From Rubrobacter taiwanensis (GTDB lineage: Bacteria; Actinomycetota; Rubrobacteria; Rubrobacterales; Rubrobacteraceae), in NCBI RefSeq assembly GCF_004337705.1, contig NZ_SKBU01000014.1, positions 62,001 through 126,000 on the forward strand: DNA of 64,000 bases, written 5' to 3'. Made by a program: the position numbers and the translations under genes. Position 1 is the stretch's first letter, and each line of letters opens with the position of its first letter. Shown here one piece after another: positions 59,843 through 64,000 of this stretch. Below the pieces are notes generated by a model, which was given only the letters and a program-made list of their open reading frames with translations, had not been told where the DNA came from and did not search any database.

Positions 59843-61174
59843 TTGGCGGAGTTGAGCAGAGAAGACGTTCTCCGGCTGGCCGAGGAGAACAACGTCAAGT
59901 TCATCCGGCTGTGGTTCACGGACATTCTCGGCAACCTGAAGAGCTTCGCGATCACTGTCGGGGAGCTGGAGGACGCCCTGGACGGCGGGATGGGCTTCGA
60001 CGGCAGCTCCATCACCGGCTACAACGACATCGAGGAGTCGGACATGATCGCCATGCCGGACACCTCGACCTTCCAGCTATTCCCCTGGAGCCCGCGGGAG
60101 AACGCCGTCGCCCGCATGTTCTGTGACGTGCGCACGCCGGAGGGGGACCCGTACGTCGGCGACCCGCGGCACGTCCTGCGCCGGGCTCTGGAGCGCGCCA
60201 ACGAGATGGGCTTCGACAACTTCTATGTCGGGCCGGAGCTGGAGTTCTTCTATTTCAAGGACCCCTACGGCACCGAGCTGCTGGACTACGGCAGCTACTT
60301 CGACCACACAACGCTGGACGCTGCCACCAACCTGCGGCGCGACACGGTGCTCGCGCTGGAGAAGCTGGACATCAACGTGGAGTACTCCCACCACGAGGTC
60401 GGCAACAGCCAGCACGAGATAGACCTGCGCTACGACTCGGCGCTGGAGATGGCGGACAAAGCCATGACCTACAAGACGGTCGTGAAGGAGATCGCCCAGC
60501 GCCACGGCGTCTACGCCACCTTCATGCCCAAGCCGATCCAGGACCAGAACGGCTCCGGCATGCACACCCACCAGAGCCTCTTCTCGAACGGCAAGAACGC
60601 CTTCTTCGACCCGGACGACCAGTTCTATCTCTCGGACGTGGCCAAGGCGTTCATCGCGGGCCAGCTGCGCCACGCGCGCGAGATCTCGATCATCTTCGCC
60701 CAGTACGTAAACTCCTACAAGCGGCTCGTGCCGGGCTACGAGGCCCCGGTCTACATCGCCTGGAGCCGCCGCAACCGCTCGGCGCTGGTGCGTGTCCCGC
60801 TCTACCACCCCGGCAAGGAGCAGGCCACGCGGGCCGAGATCCGGTGCCCCGATCCCGCAGCTAACCCCTACCTGTGCTTCGCCGCCCTGCTGCACGCGGG
60901 CCTCGAGGGGATCGAGCGCGGTTATGAGCTTCCGGAACCGATGGAGCGCAACCTCTACCACCTCTCCCACGACGAGCGGCAGCGGCTCGGCATCCAGAGC
61001 CTCCCCGCCTCCCTGGGAGAGGCGATTCAGGAGGCCGAGGACTCCGAGCTGCTGCAGAAGTGCCTCGGGGAGCACATCTTCAAGCGCCTGCTGAACCTCA
61101 AGCGCGACGAGTGGGAGGAGTACCGCATACAGGTCACCCCCTTCGAGCTGAAGAAGTACCTGCCCGTCCTGTAG
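59843..61174 (+). CDS. glnA: Glutamine synthetase type I (GSI-alpha length)
   Basis: GlnA makes glutamine from glutamate and ammonia. The 443-residue product has GFDGSSITGYNDIEESDM, the metal-binding GPELEFFYF, the ATP motif MPKPIQDQNGSGMHTHQSL (part of KPxxGxNGSGMH), RNRSALVR and the catalytic-loop Glu region. The length and absence of the 25-residue insertion and adenylylation tyrosine indicate the GSI-alpha type, controlled by feedback rather than adenylylation. TTG 59843 has AAAGGAGG 7 nt upstream. Confidence 0.96.
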   Translation: MAELSREDVLRLAEENNVKFIRLWFTDILGNLKSFAITVGELEDALDGGMGFDGSSITGYNDIEESDMIAMPDTSTFQLFPWSPRENAVARMFCDVRTPEGDPYVGDPRHVLRRALERANEMGFDNFYVGPELEFFYFKDPYGTELLDYGSYFDHTTLDAATNLRRDTVLALEKLDINVEYSHHEVGNSQHEIDLRYDSALEMADKAMTYKTVVKEIAQRHGVYATFMPKPIQDQNGSGMHTHQSLFSNGKNAFFDPDDQFYLSDVAKAFIAGQLRHAREISIIFAQYVNSYKRLVPGYEAPVYIAWSRRNRSALVRVPLYHPGKEQATRAEIRCPDPAANPYLCFAALLHAGLEGIERGYELPEPMERNLYHLSHDERQRLGIQSLPASLGEAIQEAEDSELLQKCLGEHIFKRLLNLKRDEWEEYRIQVTPFELKKYLPVL

Positions 61175-61187
61175 GCACCGGATGGGA

Positions 61188-61215
61188 GGGCGCGGCCTCC
61201 GCGGAGGCCGCGCCC
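61188..61215. terminator. Perfect 28-bp palindrome after glnA
   Basis: Two 14-nt arms (GGGCGCGGCCTCCG and its exact complement) meet without a spacer 13 nt after the glnA stop, followed by TTCGCC. As RNA the centre would open to a small loop. It is probably the glnA terminator, though the T-tract is short. Confidence 0.6.
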
Positions 61216-61241
61216 TTCGCCGTCCCGGCGCTCAGTTCACG

Positions 61242-61247
61242 TATAAT
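61242..61247 (+). promoter_or_regulatory. -10 element for pepA
   Basis: A perfect TATAAT lies 47 nt upstream of the pepA ATG and just after the glnA palindrome. The only -35-like hexamer is TTCGCC 20 nt upstream, so this is a weakly supported promoter for the pepA/hydrolase/moaB run. Confidence 0.45.
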
Positions 61248-61294
61248 CAGCCGTGGTTTGAGGGCAGAATCTCTACTCTGGAGAGGGTGATCGC

Positions 61295-62761
61295 ATGGTA
61301 GAGATCGATGCGTTATCCGCCGGGCTGCGGAGCGTGGAAGCGGAGCTTCTGGCCGTCGGGGTCTTCAAGGGCGAGGACGCGCCGGAGGAGATCCGGGAGC
61401 TTGCGGGCGATGCCATATCCTCGGGAGACTTCTCCGGCAGGGAGGGCGAGACGCTCCTCATCTACAGCCGGGGAGCCATCTCCGCGCCGCGCCTTCTGCT
61501 CGTGGGGCTCGGGGAGCGGGCGAGGTTCGACCGGGAGAGGCTGCGCCGGGCCTCCGCCACCGCGGCGAAGAAGGCCCGCTCCCTGAAGCGCGAGAGCGCC
61601 GCCTTCGCCCTGGCAGTACCGGAGGGTGAGGGTACAGAAGACGCGGCGCAGGCCGCGGCCGAGGGGGCCGCGCTGGGGCTCTACCGCTTCGACCGCTACA
61701 AGACGAAGGAGGATGATGAGCCCGCAGAGCTCGCCAGCTTCACCCTCGTGGCGGACGACGCCGGAGCTGCGAACCGCGGTGCAGAGATCGGAGTGAAGGT
61801 GGCAGCGGGAGCGATGCTGGCCCGGGATCTGGCCAACGAGCCCGGGAACGTCGCAACCCCGACCTACCTTGCGGAGAGAGCGCAGGAGATCGCCGGCCGG
61901 TACGGTATGCAGACGACCGTCCTGGACCGCGCCGGGGCCGCCGAAGAGGGGCTGAGCGGGCTTCTGGCCGTGGCACGGGGCTCGGAAGAGGAGCCGCGCT
62001 TCATCGTGCTGGAGCACCGCAGGGGCGGGGAGAGCGCGCCGGTCGTGCTCGTCGGCAAGGCCGTCACCTTCGACTCCGGCGGCATCTCCCTCAAGCCGCA
62101 CAGCGGCATGGAGGAGATGAAGTACGACATGGGTGGCGGTGCAGCGGTGCTGGGCGCCATGGAGGCCGTCGGCGCTCTGGGGCTGCCGCTGAACGTCGTC
62201 GCCATCGTGCCGGCCACCGAGAACCTCCCGAGCGGTAAGGCGTACAAGCCGGGAGACGTCATCCGGCTGCACTCGGGCAAGACGGCCGAGATCGTCTCCA
62301 CCGACGCGGAGGGGCGCATGATCCTGGCCGACGCCCTCTCCTACGCCCGGCGGTACGAACCGGCGGCGGTCGTGGACTGCGCGACCCTCACCGGCGCATG
62401 CATGGTAGCGCTCGGGCACCACGCCTCCGGCCTGATGGGCAACGACGAAGACCTCATCGCCGAGGTGCAGACCGCCGGGGAAAAGAGCGGCGAGCGGGCC
62501 TGGCCGCTCCCGCTCTTCGAGGAGTACACCGAGCAGATCCGAGGCAACACCGCCGACATCAAGAACTCCGGCGGCCGCTTCGGCGGCGCGCTTACCGCCG
62601 GGGCGTTCCTGAAGGAGTTCGCGGACTACCCGTGGGCGCACCTGGACATCGCCGGCACCGCCTGGCTGGAGGAGAGGGCCAGGAACGCCTACACCCCCCG
62701 CGGTGCCACCGGGACCCCGGCACGCCTGCTGGTCGAGCTCCTGAGGGGGAGGGCGGCATGA
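61295..62761 (+). CDS. pepA: Leucyl aminopeptidase (M17)
   Basis: This hexameric two-metal aminopeptidase trims N-terminal residues from peptides. The 488-residue protein has an N-terminal macro-like domain and the catalytic half. That half has GKAVTFDSGGISLKP (catalytic Lys, metal Asp), MKYDMGGGAA and STDAEGRMILADAL (the NTDAEGR signature with Asp, Glu and Arg). Its stop overlaps the next gene's ATG. Confidence 0.96.
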   Translation: MVEIDALSAGLRSVEAELLAVGVFKGEDAPEEIRELAGDAISSGDFSGREGETLLIYSRGAISAPRLLLVGLGERARFDRERLRRASATAAKKARSLKRESAAFALAVPEGEGTEDAAQAAAEGAALGLYRFDRYKTKEDDEPAELASFTLVADDAGAANRGAEIGVKVAAGAMLARDLANEPGNVATPTYLAERAQEIAGRYGMQTTVLDRAGAAEEGLSGLLAVARGSEEEPRFIVLEHRRGGESAPVVLVGKAVTFDSGGISLKPHSGMEEMKYDMGGGAAVLGAMEAVGALGLPLNVVAIVPATENLPSGKAYKPGDVIRLHSGKTAEIVSTDAEGRMILADALSYARRYEPAAVVDCATLTGACMVALGHHASGLMGNDEDLIAEVQTAGEKSGERAWPLPLFEEYTEQIRGNTADIKNSGGRFGGALTAGAFLKEFADYPWAHLDIAGTAWLEERARNAYTPRGATGTPARLLVELLRGRAA

Positions 62762-63399
62762 TCCTGGAGTCTCTGGTGGTCGGGCTCTTCCAGGAGAACT
62801 GTTACGTCTTCGGCGACGAGGAGAGCGGGACCGGCGTGATCATAGACCCCGGCGACGAGGCGACGAGGATAGCGCTCGCCGTCGAGCAGACGGGGCTGGA
62901 GATAGAGAAGATCCTGCTCACCCACGCCCACATAGACCACATCGGAGCCGTGGCCGAGCTGGCCCAGGAGTACGCCTGCCCGGTCCTGATCCACCCCGAG
63001 GCCGAGCCGATGCTCCGGCAGGCCCCGGCCCAGGCCGTGATGATGGGCATCCGCTTCGGCAAAGCTCCGGAGGTAGACGGGTACATGCAGGAGGGCGAGC
63101 CCGTGGAGGTCGGCAACCTCTCTCTGGACCCGCTCTACACCCCGGGCCACGCGCCGGGCCACCTCTCCCTGTATTGCGCAGACGAGGGCCTCGTCTTCGC
63201 CGGGGACGCGCTCTTTGCGGGCAGCATCGGGCGCACCGACCTGCCCGGCGGGGACCACCAGACGCTGCTCGCCAGCATCCGGGAGAAGCTGCTTGCCCTG
63301 CCGGATGAGACGCGGGTCTATCCCGGCCACGGTCCGTCGACCACCATAGGAGATGAGCGCAGGAGCAACCCCTTCCTGGCAGGAGGTGCCGCATTTTGA
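62758..63399 (+). CDS. Metallo-beta-lactamase-fold hydrolase (glyoxalase II-like)
   Basis: The 213-residue protein has the full metal-site series THAHIDH (HxHxDH), TPGHAPG, FAGDALF and YPGHG, with the glyoxalase II-like spacing. Single-domain members act as hydroxyacylglutathione-type or other thioester hydrolases. Actinobacteria mostly lack glutathione, so the thiol substrate is open. ATGA overlap with pepA and TTGA overlap with moaB. Confidence 0.93.
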   Translation: MILESLVVGLFQENCYVFGDEESGTGVIIDPGDEATRIALAVEQTGLEIEKILLTHAHIDHIGAVAELAQEYACPVLIHPEAEPMLRQAPAQAVMMGIRFGKAPEVDGYMQEGEPVEVGNLSLDPLYTPGHAPGHLSLYCADEGLVFAGDALFAGSIGRTDLPGGDHQTLLASIREKLLALPDETRVYPGHGPSTTIGDERRSNPFLAGGAAF

Positions 63400-63911
63400 G
63401 CGAGAGCGTCCGGCGACACCGCGAGGCCGCCCCGGAGAGCGTGCGGGTCGCGGTGCTGACCATCAGCGACACCCGTACCCCCGAGACCGATACCGGCGGG
63501 GACACGATCCGCAGGCTCCTCCAGGAGGCCGGCCACGAGATCGCGGGCAGTGCCATCGTCAAGGATGAGGCGGAGCAGATAGAGGCACGGCTGGACGAGT
63601 TTTTGGCCGATCCCGGCGTGGACGCCGTGATCACCACCGGCGGCACCGGCATCTCCGCCCGGGACACCACCTACGAGGTGGTAAGCCGCAAGCTGGACAA
63701 GGTCCTGGACGGGTTTGGCGAGCTCTTCCGCGTCCTCTCCTACGAGGAGGTGGGCGCGGCGGCGATCCTCAGCCGGGCCACGGCCGGGTCCGCCGGCGGC
63801 AAGTTCCTCGCCTGCCTCCCCGGCTCCGCCAACGCCGTGCGGCTGGCGATGGAGAAGCTGCTCGTCCCCGAGATAGCGCACGTAGTCTTCGAACTGAAGA
63901 GGCACAGGTGA
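63396..63911 (+). CDS. moaB: Molybdenum cofactor biosynthesis protein MoaB
   Basis: MoaB/MogA proteins adenylylate molybdopterin before metal insertion. The 171-residue protein has VAVLTISDTRT, DTGGDTIRRLL, the TTGGTGISARDTT active-site loop and LPGSANAVRLAMEKLLVPEIAH, the family signature. The TTG start overlaps the preceding stop. Confidence 0.95.
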   Translation: MSESVRRHREAAPESVRVAVLTISDTRTPETDTGGDTIRRLLQEAGHEIAGSAIVKDEAEQIEARLDEFLADPGVDAVITTGGTGISARDTTYEVVSRKLDKVLDGFGELFRVLSYEEVGAAAILSRATAGSAGGKFLACLPGSANAVRLAMEKLLVPEIAHVVFELKRHR

Positions 63912-63918
63912 TACGGCA

Positions 63919-64000
63919 TGGAACGTGATCCTCTGACCCCCGAGATGGACGCCCTCTGGCGGAGGCTCTGGGAGATGTGGCAGGAGAACGACGAGTCCGA
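63919..64000 (+). CDS. Start of an unknown gene (cut by window edge)
   Basis: An ATG 8 nt after the moaB stop opens a frame to the window end (27 codons: MERDPLTPEMDALWRRLWEM and so on). The visible part is acidic and tryptophan-rich. No family can be named from this length. Confidence 0.45.

Overview
The window is dense, GC-rich bacterial chromosome. It has many GTG and TTG starts, head-to-tail ATGA/GTGA/TTGA stop-start overlaps, and no plasmid, phage, insertion sequence or CRISPR. Gene content and order point to a deep-branching actinobacterium, most like Rubrobacter. The pointers are recO/era/cdd/ybeY/phoH, hrcA-dnaJ behind lepA, a glnA of the short GSI-alpha length, a ClgR-like regulator and actinobacterial-style Zur boxes. 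The genus is inferred from gene content only.

Layout. 1-12.6 kb, minus strand: a housekeeping run of dgt (partial), recO, deoC, era, cdd, a DgkA-PAP2 fusion, ybeY, a 7TM-HD phosphodiesterase, phoH, yqeY, rsmE, dnaJ, hrcA and lepA. rpsT is then read alone on the plus strand and converges on holA. 13-24 kb, minus: holA, comEC, comEA, tRNA-Ala(GGC), rsfS, nadD, obgE, rpmA, rplU, then the rod-shape block rodA, mreD, mreC, mreB, then radC and maf. 24-32 kb, minus: ndk, two small membrane-protein genes, folC, valS, clpX, clpP, tig and tRNA-Leu(TAG).

32-43 kb is the most accessory-looking part: a glycerophosphodiesterase, a secreted subtilase, two small unknown genes, a CPBP protease, nfo with a ClgR-like regulator, and a rhomboid protease. 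Next comes the most unusual locus (38.9-43.3 kb). A Fur-family regulator diverges from a five-gene plus-strand cassette encoding a DsrE-like protein, a 64-residue CxxC protein, an orphan 197-residue protein, an FAD/NAD(P) oxidoreductase ending in four cysteines, and a FeoB-like permease with extra cysteines in its gate. A near-consensus promoter overlapped by a perfect 20-bp inverted repeat sits in front of it. I read it as a candidate regulated system for handling a thiophilic metal or metalloid.

43-51 kb, minus: a zinc regulon (zur, znuA, znuC, znuB and a possible 18-residue His/Cys microprotein) with two matching 7-5-7-type Zur boxes, then lgt, PBP2, a sortase and a membrane pair. 51-64 kb is mixed: a phosphohexomutase, a BON-domain protein, CbiX plus a DR2241-type Fe-S protein as separate genes, a K+ channel, a CitG-like protein, a peroxiredoxin, a GCS2 ligase, a pterin dehydratase, glnA, pepA, a metallo-beta-lactamase-fold hydrolase, moaB and a truncated last gene.

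Three genes (rsmE, the rhomboid protease, zur) have no ATG/GTG/TTG where homology or the Shine-Dalgarno sequence places the start. They appear to use ATA or CTG. Several convergent pairs overlap at their 3' ends, two of them by sharing a CTAG tetranucleotide.
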